This document shows positions 13,542-20,237 of a stretch of 30,875 bases of DNA, piece by piece. A program made the translations under genes and the position numbers. Under the pieces are notes generated by a model. The model was not told where the DNA came from. It worked only from the letters and a program-made list of their open reading frames with translations, and did no database searches. Each line of letters opens with the position of its first letter. The first letter of the stretch is position 1. The DNA is from Candidatus Kerfeldbacteria bacterium (lineage in GTDB: Bacteria > Patescibacteriota > Patescibacteriia > SBBC01 > JACPUP01): the NCBI GenBank assembly GCA_016192205.1, contig JACPUP010000034.1, positions 1-30,875 of the forward strand, written 5' to 3'.

Positions 13542-14939
13542 TCAACGCAAGGAGGCATTGATAAGTGCTGGGCGGTTCGGTCCAACTGGTGCCCATTCGT
13601 TCTTACCAGCGATAAGCTGCTGGCAGGACTGTTTGTCGGAATCGCGGTAGAGAAGCTTACAAGGATCACAGAACTGGCGATTTTCTATCGAGGTTAGAGC
13701 CTCTGGGTGCTTGTCGCAGAAGAAGAAAATTCTTGGTGAGATCGGATAGTGCAAATTTGTTCCCCCTCCGCCGCTATACACGAAAAAGCAGTACGCCGCA
13801 TCAGCAGATGAGGGGTTATTCTCACAATCTGAATCAGATCGATATGACTTTTTGATAACTTCCGCTACACAAGTATCAAATCCTTCAGCGTCATCATGAA
13901 TAACGAGACAGCTTTCAACACTTACCTTTTGTTCGGCTATTTCGATGACACAGCGACGCCGATCGCCTAGCGCATTCACACAACGATCGAGGTCTTTGTT
14001 TTCTTGGACGTATACAGTGAGGCAGTGGAAGTATTCTCGGGCTTGTGCCTCACATCCGCGGATATCATTTGTCTCTAGAAGAACCCTTCTCATGCACGTC
14101 TCATAGCGCGCATCTTCGATTGCGCCGCATTCTTGAAAACTTGTTGCACTGTTGACGAGATTAACTACACGAGTCTCGTTCTCTGTAAAACGTTGGGTTG
14201 CTTGTCTTGCATGTAAGAGGGTAACGGAGAAGTACCCCAACGGGAGTGCGTAAAGAGCAACCGTAAGCACGATCAGTGCTGTTTTGTTTCCTGATCGAAT
14301 GAGTCGGCGATAGACCGCAAGAAGAACAGCCCCGACGATTAGAGCGGCCAAGAACCCTGCAGCTGCGACACCCTGCCCGAGAATTGCATAATAATTCCCT
14401 GCGAAGAGACTCAGAAGCAGAATTACGAGTGCGCCGCCGGTTAACAGAATACCCAAGGCTGGTGGTAGCATTCCAATACCGAGGAGTATCCTTGCCGTTC
14501 GCCGTTTTAGAGGCGGTGGTTGAATTTCAAGCGATTGTGGGGATGTTGGGGGACTGCCTGCAACCTCCGGTAATGCCTTTCGAATAATGTGGTATCGCCA
14601 GATTGTTAATAGGAGCGTGAGTGCAGGCCAAAGTAAGATTGTGAATGAGTAAAGGGACTGGAGTGGGACTTGATAGAAAAGCCCCACCAGATAATCCCAT
14701 AGAAAAGTGGAACTCAATCCAAACACTACAAGTTGTATAAGGAAGATAAAAAAATATCGTCGACGGAAACCTGGTGCCCAAGCCGTGCTCAGAAGCGCGA
14801 AAAGGTCGCCAACGAGGATAATTGCTAGACCGATTGGCGCAACGACAATGTTGAATAGTGGAAAAAAGTTCCCGACAATAAAAACCGTAGTACCGACCCA
14901 CAATAGTCTTTTCGCTGCAGAGAATTCGGTGCGTGGCAT
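13542..14939 (-). CDS. Polytopic membrane protein with C-terminal Cys-rich domain
   Basis: A 465-aa protein of unknown family. The first half has about eight hydrophobic segments (from LLWVGTTVFIVGNFFPLFNIV to TALIVLTVALYALPLGYFSV), split by a Pro-rich cytoplasmic-looking loop (SPPTSPQSLEIQPPPLKRR). The second half, from about residue 250, is hydrophilic with roughly 16 Cys at semi-regular intervals (ECGAIEDARYETC, CEAQAREYFHC, CVNALGDRRRC, ESCLVIHDD), probably an extracellular disulfide-bonded domain. The base composition is clearly lower in GC than the flanks (22 of 60 in 13801-13860, 18 of 60 in 14701-14760), suggesting recent acquisition. It is one base downstream of the 201-aa gene, so one transcript. 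Confidence 0.8.
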   Translation of the reverse strand: MPRTEFSAAKRLLWVGTTVFIVGNFFPLFNIVVAPIGLAIILVGDLFALLSTAWAPGFRRRYFFIFLIQLVVFGLSSTFLWDYLVGLFYQVPLQSLYSFTILLWPALTLLLTIWRYHIIRKALPEVAGSPPTSPQSLEIQPPPLKRRTARILLGIGMLPPALGILLTGGALVILLLSLFAGNYYAILGQGVAAAGFLAALIVGAVLLAVYRRLIRSGNKTALIVLTVALYALPLGYFSVTLLHARQATQRFTENETRVVNLVNSATSFQECGAIEDARYETCMRRVLLETNDIRGCEAQAREYFHCLTVYVQENKDLDRCVNALGDRRRCVIEIAEQKVSVESCLVIHDDAEGFDTCVAEVIKKSYRSDSDCENNPSSADAAYCFFVYSGGGGTNLHYPISPRIFFFCDKHPEALTSIENRQFCDPCKLLYRDSDKQSCQQLIAGKNEWAPVGPNRPALINASLR

Positions 14940-14940
14940 G

Positions 14941-15546
14941 TTACTCGTCCCACCCAGGAATAATCGTGAACGTATTCACCATTGCTTCGAAATCGGCACT
15001 GACAGAACTCGCGGGATCGTAGGGGTGCAAGTAGATTCGGTAGACGTGATTATCATTCGTGAAGTAGTAATAGGTCAGGTCAACCGTGGAGTAGGTAGTA
15101 AGCTTGTCGACAACTCGAACCATCTCGAGATTATTTCGGGCCACGTAGTCGATCCTAATGGCTCGATCACCACCCGACTGGTGTCGAACGTATGTGTCTA
15201 TCCACTCTTCCTTTCCTATTCCGCGCGGTGGCCCCTCCCTGGTTGGCACGTACATATTCCCGCGAACGATGCCGACCTGAAATCCAGGCGGGCCAGCCTG
15301 CTTATCTTTTAATAGGAACATGGCGCTTCCGCCGGAATCTTGATACCAGCCCGGTGGATACTTCACTGAATATTCGTCATTCTTAGTTTCGTAGGACAGA
15401 AAAGATTCGAGGGGAGTGCTCAAGGACGCCGTTGTAGAAGCATATTGTTCCGTACCTTTAGAGTTTACCTTGAGCTGTGAATGCCAAAAATAGTACCCCA
15501 GACCAACAAGGGCAGCGACGAGAATTGCTATAAGAAATTTTTTCAT
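14941..15546 (-). CDS. Exported/anchored PsbP-like protein
   Basis: A 201-aa protein with an N-terminal membrane anchor or signal (KKFLIAILVAALVGLGYYFW), a Ser/Thr-rich linker and a globular domain. The domain opens with YETKNDEYSVKYPPGWYQD, a pattern common to PsbP-like and DUF-type secreted domains, and ends VSADFEAMVNTFTII. No lipobox Cys is present, so it is probably anchored by the helix. The gene is AT-rich like its partner downstream and separated from it by one base. A promoter precedes it at 15570-15598. Function unknown. Confidence 0.8.
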   Translation of the reverse strand: MKKFLIAILVAALVGLGYYFWHSQLKVNSKGTEQYASTTASLSTPLESFLSYETKNDEYSVKYPPGWYQDSGGSAMFLLKDKQAGPPGFQVGIVRGNMYVPTREGPPRGIGKEEWIDTYVRHQSGGDRAIRIDYVARNNLEMVRVVDKLTTYSTVDLTYYYFTNDNHVYRIYLHPYDPASSVSADFEAMVNTFTIIPGWDE

Positions 15547-15569
15547 GTTTTTGTAGGAATGATAATATT

Positions 15570-15598
15570 AGTATACACCAGTCGGTTAAGCAGTTGAA
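15570..15598 (-). promoter_or_regulatory. Promoter of the AT-rich two-gene operon
   Basis: On the - strand TTCAAC (15598-15593), 17 nt, TATACT (15575-15570). The leader before ATG 15546 is about 17 nt. Confidence 0.5.
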
Positions 15599-15612
15599 TA
15601 GTAGTTTTCTTA

Positions 15613-15633
15613 GACTCGAACATTGTTCGAGTC
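15613..15633. repeat. T-arm-like perfect hairpin
   Basis: GACTCGAAC (15613-15621), loop ATT, GTTCGAGTC (15625-15633). The right arm resembles a tRNA T-loop (GTTCGAGTC). It lies between the AT-rich operon promoter and the tRNA terminator, and may be a tRNA relic. Confidence 0.5.
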
Positions 15634-15709
15634 CTCTTGTGGTTCAGGGCCTATCTTCTGGTTTTCTAAGAATTTCGCGTCCGTTCATTTTTCACCGGGT
15701 ACAAAAAAT

Positions 15710-15724
15710 CCGCGTTTTGCGCGG
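15710..15724 (-). terminator. Terminator of the tRNA-Arg(UCG) transcript
   Basis: CCGCG-TTTTG-CGCGG. Read on the - strand the stem is followed by ATTTTTT, and on the + strand by TTTTCT. It lies 32 bases beyond the 3' end of the tRNA region on the - strand. Confidence 0.6.
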
Positions 15725-15756
15725 TTTTCTGTGAGGTTCGAACATTGGGATAATTT

Positions 15757-15957
15757 GCGCCCTGAGGGATTCGAACCCCCGACCTCTTGGTCCGACCCCG
15801 CACCAAAGCGCTGTCATCCATCTGCTTCGCGCCCGGAGGGACTCGAACCCCCAACCCCTTGGTCCGAAGCCAAGTACTCTATCCATTGAGCTACGGGCGC
15901 AAAGGAGCAAGACGAAGGCGCGCTTGGTGCGGGGCTGATCCACTGAGCTAAGGGGGC
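15757..15957 (-). pseudogene. Interrupted, decayed tRNA around tRNA-Arg(UCG)
   Basis: On the - strand a tRNA 5' fragment of 23 nt (15957-15935, GCCCCCTTAGCTC...) and a perfect 39-nt 3' fragment (15795-15757, equivalent to positions 34-72, starting TCGGACCAAG) flank 139 nt. The insert contains an intact tRNA-Arg. It begins and ends with complementary arms (15920-15934 and 15796-15811, CCCCGCACCAA...TTGGTGCGGGG, one bulged base). The outer tRNA lacks its own 5' anticodon-stem strand in this reading and has one C-C mismatch in the acceptor stem, so it is probably not functional. A TTTGG within the 3' arm could pair with CCAAG as an alternative anticodon stem with a 12-nt loop. Confidence 0.6.
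15828..15900 (-). tRNA. tRNA-Arg (anticodon TCG)
   Basis: On the - strand, a 7-bp acceptor stem GCGCCCG/CGGGCGC, TA at 8-9, a D arm GCTC, and anticodon stem CTTGG/CCAAG with loop CTTCGGA (anticodon TCG, reads CGA and related codons). The T arm is GGGGG-TTCGAGT-CCCTC, discriminator G. CCA is not encoded. It is 73 nt with no large variable arm. It lies within an interrupted tRNA-like region. Confidence 0.93.
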
Positions 15958-16000
15958 AAAGTAGGGTTGGGCTATCCAGCTGCCAGCCTCCGCTGTTTGA

Positions 16001-16046
16001 AGCTTCGGCTGGTCCGCCGAAGCTTTAGCGAAGGCGGAAGCTACGG
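16001..16046. repeat. CPR-type intergenic hairpin repeat, copy 1
   Basis: Contains CGGCTGGTCCGCCGAAGC (16006-16023), shared exactly with 29742-29759, then GCTTTAGCGAAGGCGGAAGC. TCCGCC and GGCGGA pair across the element. It lies in the 5' leader of the tRNA-Arg transcript, between its promoter and the tRNA, as does copy 2. Confidence 0.75.
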
Positions 16047-16060
16047 CCGCATCATCGGCG

Positions 16061-16089
16061 AATGTAGCACGAACCGGCTGACCGCTCAA
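16061..16089 (-). promoter_or_regulatory. Promoter candidate of the tRNA-Arg(UCG) locus
   Basis: On the - strand TTGAGC (16089-16084), 17 nt, TACATT (16066-16061). It is divergent from the promoter at 16097-16124. Confidence 0.45.
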
Positions 16090-16096
16090 GCCGAGC

Positions 16097-16124
16097 TTGA
16101 CAGTGCTCAATGTCTTCATATAGA
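16097..16124 (+). promoter_or_regulatory. Promoter of the 85-aa gene
   Basis: TTGACA (16097-16102), 16-nt spacer, TATAGA (16119-16124). The leader is about 55 nt. Confidence 0.6.
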
Positions 16125-16186
16125 CTCCGTAATTATCCCGTCAGGGTCGTTCTCTTTTAGTTTAGCGTGCAACCCAAGGAGTAGCA

Positions 16187-16444
16187 ATGCAGTCGTTGAA
16201 CGAAACGACCATTGTTCTGAGGCGAGAAGGCAGGCGCGGTCAGGATTTGACCCCCGCCGAGCTGAAGAGGCTCGGAATCGTCGCGAAGACCCATTCTTCC
16301 GACAGTCTGAAGATCATCAATTGCGGCCGGCAGGCGATGTGGGTTGAGGGAACCCCCCTCGCTCCGAAGAGGGCCGTCATCGCCAAGCCCGGCGTCAAAC
16401 TGACGCGGGGCACCAACCGGCTCGTCGTCGAGTGGAAGGTCTGA
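16187..16444 (+). CDS. Small hypothetical protein, 85 aa
   Basis: ATG 16187 is preceded by AAGGAG at a 5-nt spacing, one of the better Shine-Dalgarno sites in the window, and by a good promoter. The product is small and basic (LRREGRRGQDLTPAELKRLGIVAK...), with a single Cys and an apparent beta-rich second half (DSLKIINCGRQAMWVEGTPLAPKRAVIAKPGVKL). No transmembrane segment or known motif is seen. A strong hairpin follows the gene. Signals around it make it a real gene. Function is unknown. Confidence 0.75.
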   Translation: MQSLNETTIVLRREGRRGQDLTPAELKRLGIVAKTHSSDSLKIINCGRQAMWVEGTPLAPKRAVIAKPGVKLTRGTNRLVVEWKV

Positions 16445-16476
16445 CACAACCTCGATCCGTCGACCCTGACTGGGAG

Positions 16477-16501
16477 GCCCGTGGCGAACGCCGCGGGCTT
16501 T
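16477..16501 (+). terminator. Terminator after the 85-aa gene
   Basis: GCCCGTGGC (16477-16485), loop GAAC, GCCGCGGGC (16490-16498) with one G-T pair, followed by TTT. Confidence 0.7.
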
Positions 16502-16507
16502 CCTCAT

Positions 16508-16524
16508 GCGCACAGATTGTGCGC
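16508..16524. promoter_or_regulatory. Inverted repeat upstream of the 61-aa gene promoter
   Basis: GCGCACA-GAT-TGTGCGC, a perfect 7-bp inverted repeat 18 bp before the -35 box. It could be an operator or a second terminator hairpin. Confidence 0.4.
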
Positions 16525-16542
16525 GTTTGAGGGGCCACACCT

Positions 16543-16571
16543 TTGAAAAAAGCTGGAAAACATGCTAGAAT
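16543..16571 (+). promoter_or_regulatory. Promoter of the 61-aa gene
   Basis: TTGAAA (16543-16548), 17 nt, TAGAAT (16566-16571). Confidence 0.6.
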
Positions 16572-16630
16572 GACCATCCAAGCTTAGAAAGGGAGCTTGC
16601 GAAAACAAAATCATTTTCACCAAAACGCGT

Positions 16631-16816
16631 ATGGAGAACCCAACTCCTATGCCGCAGCCGCCGCCAGCCCCAGGCACGCCCGAAACTCCGACGGCCACGC
16701 AGGTGAAGACCGACGTTGGTACGTCTGTCAGCCTCCTGCTGGGCGCCTTTGCCGTGACGGCGCTCATGTACTCGGTGCTCGTTCTGCGCGGGATCGACGT
16801 CCCGCTGCTGGGCTAG
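16631..16816 (+). CDS. Small single-helix membrane protein, 61 aa
   Basis: A Pro-rich N-terminus (ENPTPMPQPPPAPGTPETPT) is followed by one hydrophobic helix (SVSLLLGAFAVTALMYSVLVL) and a six- to eight-residue tail. A promoter and a terminator bracket the gene, and the frame is otherwise uncluttered, so it is probably real. There is no Shine-Dalgarno. Function unknown. The topology resembles other small CPR membrane proteins such as the one at 5064-5279. Confidence 0.65.
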   Translation: MENPTPMPQPPPAPGTPETPTATQVKTDVGTSVSLLLGAFAVTALMYSVLVLRGIDVPLLG

Positions 16817-16845
16817 TTTTACAGCCAGCGCAGTTCTTTTGAAAA

Positions 16846-16874
16846 GGATGGTATCCCCCGGGGCCATCTTTTTC
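16846..16874 (+). terminator. Rho-independent terminator after the 61-aa gene
   Basis: GATGG and CCATC enclose CCCC/GGGG, followed by a run of five T. Confidence 0.8.
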
Positions 16875-16876
16875 GC

Positions 16877-16905
16877 TTGACGGCTGGTGGGCTTTCGGCT
16901 AGCCT
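16877..16905 (+). promoter_or_regulatory. Promoter of the protease gene
   Basis: TTGACG (16877-16882), 17 nt, TAGCCT (16900-16905), immediately after the terminator. Confidence 0.45.
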
Positions 16906-16943
16906 TCAGGGCAGGCAGGTGGCATGCACAGCAAGGTCACCGT

Positions 16944-18092
16944 ATGCTTCGTCGTCTCTTCGCGGTGGCCGCAGTGGCTGGCGGCCTGTTGTTCTTTCGA
17001 GGAGGGGTCAGCGGGGAATCACCTGCCGCTCTTGAGGCGCTGCCGGAGACGGACGAGGCGTCGGGTTTTGAGGTCTTAAGACGAACCCAACCGCCAGCGC
17101 TGCTGTCCGTGCGTACGCTGGTGGTGCTCGCGACGTTCGAAGGCGTTGCGCCGCCCACCCTGACTGAACCATTCGTGCGAGAGACCGTCTTCGGCGCCGT
17201 TGATGAGTACTACCGCGAGCAATCCTACGGCCGACTGGGGTTTGAGGGCGACATTCAGCCGTGGGTCTCCCTTCCGATTGAGCCGACGTGCTCCGTCGCA
17301 GATGTTCGGCGCGCTGCCCTGCCATTGATCGACGCGAACTGGGATTTCCGCACCTTCGAAACGGTCGTTCTCGTTGCGCCGTACGGTGCTTGCGGCTGGG
17401 CCGGGTTGGGTTCGCGTTTTCCCGAGACCGTTTCCACTGCCGAGGGCGCGGTCGAACTCTTGTTTGCCTATATCAATGCGGCGCAGTTCACCCCGCACCT
17501 GGTCGCCCATGAACTCGGACATACGCTCGGCTCGCACCACAGCGGCTTTTTGAACTGCGGCGTCGTGACGTTTGCGTCGAGCGGCTGCAGCATTTCGGAG
17601 TACGGGGATTATTTCGACGTTATGGGCCGCGGCCAGCCGCTGCGGCATTGGAACGCCATCCATAAGCTCCGGGCCGGGTGGTTTGACGACCAGCGGCGGG
17701 TTGAGACCGTGGCACACAGCGGCGTGTTTTCCGTCACACCGTTTGAAACCGCTACGCCCGGGATCAAAGCGCTTCGGATTCCGCGGCCGGACGGCAACGA
17801 CCTGTTCGTCGAATACCGGCAGCCGATCGGGTTCGATGCCGGGATGGACCAGGGCGGCTTCAGCGACGTCTTCCAGGGCGTCTTGCTCCATATCCCGGGC
17901 GGGTTCCGGAAAACGCTCCTGCTGGATCCGACGCCGCCGGCCGAGCCGCACCGCGCCGCGCTGACGCCCGGAAGGCCGTTTATCGACCCGCTGACCGGTA
18001 CGAGGGTTGTTGTGCTTCGGGCACAGCCAGAGACTCTTGAGGTTTCGGTGACGCTGCCGGTGCGTCATCAAGGAACGTACGACTTGCAATAA
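16944..18092 (+). CDS. Secreted zinc metalloprotease, gametolysin (M11)-like
   Basis: A 382-aa protein from ATG 16944 (AAGG about ten bases upstream). An upstream in-frame start at 16887 would lie inside the promoter. The N-terminus MLRRLFAVAAVAGGLLFFRG is a signal peptide or anchor. The active site HELGHTLGSHH (189-199) fits HExxHxxGxxH, with His189, His193 and His199 as zinc ligands, Glu190 the base, and Met227 in YFDVMG as the Met-turn. Upstream, VLATFEGVAPPTL...YYREQSYGRL matches the propeptide/N-terminal strand pattern of M11 and related proteases. The C-terminus (200 aa) is beta-rich. It would cleave extracellular protein. The substrate is unknown. Confidence 0.87.
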   Translation: MLRRLFAVAAVAGGLLFFRGGVSGESPAALEALPETDEASGFEVLRRTQPPALLSVRTLVVLATFEGVAPPTLTEPFVRETVFGAVDEYYREQSYGRLGFEGDIQPWVSLPIEPTCSVADVRRAALPLIDANWDFRTFETVVLVAPYGACGWAGLGSRFPETVSTAEGAVELLFAYINAAQFTPHLVAHELGHTLGSHHSGFLNCGVVTFASSGCSISEYGDYFDVMGRGQPLRHWNAIHKLRAGWFDDQRRVETVAHSGVFSVTPFETATPGIKALRIPRPDGNDLFVEYRQPIGFDAGMDQGGFSDVFQGVLLHIPGGFRKTLLLDPTPPAEPHRAALTPGRPFIDPLTGTRVVVLRAQPETLEVSVTLPVRHQGTYDLQ

Positions 18093-18111
18093 TCGGTTGT
18101 TCCGATACAAT
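18084..18111 (+). promoter_or_regulatory. Promoter candidate of tRNA-Lys
   Basis: TTGCAA (18084-18089), 16 nt, TACAAT (18106-18111), 47 bases before the tRNA. It overlaps the end of the protease gene. An alternative TTGACT (18126-18131) lacks a matching -10. Confidence 0.4.
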
Positions 18112-18158
18112 GCGGAACGTCTGCGTTGACTCTTTGCGCAACAATCGATTTTTCGGCT

Positions 18159-18230
18159 GGGGCGTTAGCTCAATGGTAGAGCAACTGCCTCTTAAGCAGT
18201 GGGTTACAGGTTCGAGTCCTGTACGCCCCA
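18159..18230 (+). tRNA. tRNA-Lys (anticodon CTT)
   Basis: Acceptor GGGGCGT/ACGCCCC, D arm GCTC/GAGC, anticodon stem ACTGC/GCAGT with loop CTCTTAA (anticodon CTT, reads AAG), T arm ACAGG-TTCGAGT-CCTGT, discriminator A. CCA is not encoded. The flanks 18146-18158 and 18230-18242 are complementary and prolong the acceptor stem by up to 13 pairs with one mismatch (CGATTTT/AAAATCG outermost). Confidence 0.95.
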
Positions 18231-18298
18231 GCTAGAAAATCGGACTCACGAACGGAAGCAACTGCTCACTGGGCTGACGGATGCCCATCCTCGCCGTC

Positions 18299-18320
18299 GT
18301 CCCGCAAGCAGTTGCGGGAC
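18299..18320. terminator. Perfect hairpin between tRNA-Lys and the LOG gene
   Basis: GTCCCGCAA-GCAG-TTGCGGGAC, 9-bp stem and 4-nt loop, without a T-run. Possibly the tRNA terminator or an intergenic repeat. Confidence 0.45.
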
Positions 18321-18348
18321 TCGCCCTGCTGTACGTGCGGCACGGTTC

Positions 18349-18357
18349 TGGTACACT
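18349..18357 (+). promoter_or_regulatory. Extended -10 promoter of the LOG gene
   Basis: TGG directly before TACACT (18352-18357). No good -35 at 17 nt. Confidence 0.4.
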
Positions 18358-18389
18358 AAAACGAGGTAACCCTTGATGGTGTGAGCCGC

Positions 18390-19100
18390 ATGCCAAAACG
18401 AAACTCGAAACAGTCAGCCGTCAAACGGAACGGGAAGCTGGTCCACCGTGCCCCGTTCGATTTCAAGAGTGACATCACCTGGCGGATTTTCCGCATCATG
18501 TCCGAGTTCATCGATGGGTTCGAGTTCCTGGCAGACGTGCGGCGGCCCGTCACGTTTTTCGGTTCCGCGCGCATTCCCCTTGGAACGCGGTACTACCGCG
18601 AGGCCCAGCAGCTCGCGACGAAACTCGGTCGCGCCGGTTTCACCATTATCACCGGCGGCGGCCCGGGCATCATGGAGGCCGGCAACAAAGGCGCGGTGCG
18701 GGCGAAGGCGGAATCGGTCGGGCTGAACATCCAACTTCCCTACGAGCAGCGCATCAACAAGTTCGTCAAAAAGGGCATTGGCTTTTACTATTTCTTCTCG
18801 CGCAAAGTGATGCTCTCGACCTCGGCCCAGGCGTATGTGTTCTTCCCGGGCGGCTACGGCACGCTCGATGAGTTTTTCACCATCATCACGCTCATCCAAA
18901 CCGGCAAGATGGAGCGCCGGCCCATCTTGCTCTATGGCCAGGAGTTCTGGGAGCCGCTGGATGCGTTCATCCGCCAAACCCTTGTCAAGGACAGGCACAT
19001 CGATTGGGATGACGCGAAGCTCTACGCCATCGTGGATTCGGTGGCCGCGGCGGCGAAGATCGTGACCAGTTCCAAAGAGCGCCGTCATTGGTTCATGTAG
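18390..19100 (+). CDS. LOG-family protein (Rossmann-fold nucleotide hydrolase)
   Basis: A 236-aa protein with the family signatures GGGPGIMEAGNKG (89-101) and PGGYGTLDE (153-161). LOG proteins are cytokinin riboside 5'-monophosphate phosphoribohydrolases in plants and some bacteria. Bacterial members often act as nucleotide 5'-monophosphate nucleosidases and are misnamed lysine decarboxylases. The N-terminal 50 residues are basic and family-typical of the longer TIGR00730 form. ATG 18390 is used, though GTG 18381 (adds MSR) is also possible, and neither has a good Shine-Dalgarno. Its stop codon TAG is the first three bases of the junction element to the right. Confidence 0.9.
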   Translation: MPKRNSKQSAVKRNGKLVHRAPFDFKSDITWRIFRIMSEFIDGFEFLADVRRPVTFFGSARIPLGTRYYREAQQLATKLGRAGFTIITGGGPGIMEAGNKGAVRAKAESVGLNIQLPYEQRINKFVKKGIGFYYFFSRKVMLSTSAQAYVFFPGGYGTLDEFFTIITLIQTGKMERRPILLYGQEFWEPLDAFIRQTLVKDRHIDWDDAKLYAIVDSVAAAAKIVTSSKERRHWFM

Positions 19101-19275
19101 CGACCGTCAAAACGGGCGGGCTGTCAGCGACGACTGCAAACGGGCCGAGCCCGTTTTCGTCATCGCTGACCTTCGGCTCGCCCTTCGCTGCGCTCCTCGC
19201 TCGACGTACTGCCAAGTACGCCTCGCTCGGTGCTCGTGCAGGGCATCGCATCCCATCCCGTTTTGACGGTCGCTA
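19098..19275. repeat. Structured convergent-junction element, copy B
   Basis: The outer arms are a perfect 19-bp inverted repeat (19098-19116, TAGCGACCGTCAAAACGGG, and 19257-19275). They include the stop codons of both convergent genes (TAG at 19098-19100, and TAG on the - strand at 19275-19273). Inside, GTCAGCGA pairs with TCGCTGAC and AAACGGGC with GCCCGTTT. The right half contains CTTCGCTGCGCTCCTCGCTC, ACGTAC, GTACGCCTCGCTCGGTGCTC, the same core as copy A. Arms differ completely from copy A. Confidence 0.88.
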
Positions 19276-20223
19276 GAGGGGTTGGATGTAGACCCGCTCG
19301 AGCTCCTCGGACGCCCGTTTTTCTTCCTCCAGCTTTGCATCTTGCACGGACACGGCGATTTGGTTGGTGACGATGGAGAGCAGCAACCGGTTGTTCACGC
19401 TGAAGTCCTCCCCGTTGCGCTTGTCGCCGACGTAGATGGCGCCGAGCACGGACCGCCCGACGGTGATGGGAACGGCCAACATGCCGCTTGAGCTGTACAC
19501 GGTCTCCCAGTGCGCGTCGCGGCTGGTTTGGGTGCGGGTGACGACGACGGCCTCGTCGCTGCGGAACACGCGTCCCAGCACAGGATCGCGGTCAAGTGCA
19601 ACGCTCCGCCCCTGGAGGTTTTTCCGATAGCCAATCGCATCGCGGATCATGGCCCGTTGCTCTTCGGGATGGAACAGGACGAACAGCGCCTGCCGCGCGT
19701 GGACCGTGCGGGCTACGGTGCTTAAGATGAGGTGGATGAGCTCGCGCAAGTCCGTGGCCAGGGCGGCAATCCGGCCGGTCGCGTAGAGCGTAAGGAGCTT
19801 CGTGTCAGCGTGCGTGAGCCGGTCGGCAATGACGCTCAAGACCGACGACAGCAGCTTGACGGCCAGGTGCGGTTGTTTGCGCTCGAGCGCTAAAAACGCG
19901 TCTCCGGGGATGAACAGCAGCTCGCTGGCAATATCCGCCACCGCGCTGTGCTGGTGCTGCTTCGTGGGGTTCACGAGCGCCTCCTCGCCACTGAAGCTGC
20001 CGGCCTCGAGCAGCGCCAACGTCTCGGGGTGGCCGTTGAACATCTGGAAAATCCGCAGCCGTCCTTTCAGCACGACCATCAGGGCATTCCGGAGGTCGCC
20101 CGCGCGGAACACCGTGTCGCCCTCGCCAAACAGCCGCCGCGCTCCGAGGTCGCCGAGCTGCTTGCGTTCCGTCTCGGTCAGGGTGGCGAAGAGTGGGATG
20201 TCGAGGTGGGATGCCTTGCGCAC
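19273..20223 (-). CDS. Cyclic-nucleotide-binding domain plus GAF domain protein
   Basis: A 316-aa cytoplasmic sensor-like protein, GTG start with GGAGG eight or so bases upstream, directly after the pilT stop. Residues 1-130 form a CRP/CNMP beta-roll (LFGEGDTVFRAGDLRNALMVVLKGRLRIFQ..., SFSGEEALVNP), but with no DNA-binding helix-turn-helix. Residues 150-300 look like a GAF domain (LILSTVARTVHARQALFVLF, MLAVPITVGRSVLGAIYVGDKR). The C-terminus is a short charged helix. It shares an operon with pilT and probably tunes twitching or pilus function by a bound ligand. Which ligand is not visible. The PBC phosphate contact (RxAxV type) is replaced by QHQHSAVA, so it may not bind cAMP. Confidence 0.82.
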   Translation of the reverse strand: MRKASHLDIPLFATLTETERKQLGDLGARRLFGEGDTVFRAGDLRNALMVVLKGRLRIFQMFNGHPETLALLEAGSFSGEEALVNPTKQHQHSAVADIASELLFIPGDAFLALERKQPHLAVKLLSSVLSVIADRLTHADTKLLTLYATGRIAALATDLRELIHLILSTVARTVHARQALFVLFHPEEQRAMIRDAIGYRKNLQGRSVALDRDPVLGRVFRSDEAVVVTRTQTSRDAHWETVYSSSGMLAVPITVGRSVLGAIYVGDKRNGEDFSVNNRLLLSIVTNQIAVSVQDAKLEEEKRASEELERVYIQPL

Positions 20224-20237
20224 GCGCCGCTCCCTCC

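Noticed and set aside
13393..13697. Two overlapping + strand open frames in 13.4-13.7 kb
   Set aside because: They overlap the ends of the - strand genes, start without signals and share no domain. Probably chance.
15692..16119. Short - strand open frames across the tRNA region (for example with SLRARSRWMTAL and FAKASADQ)
   Set aside because: Typical spurious reading through tRNA genes and intergenic repeats.
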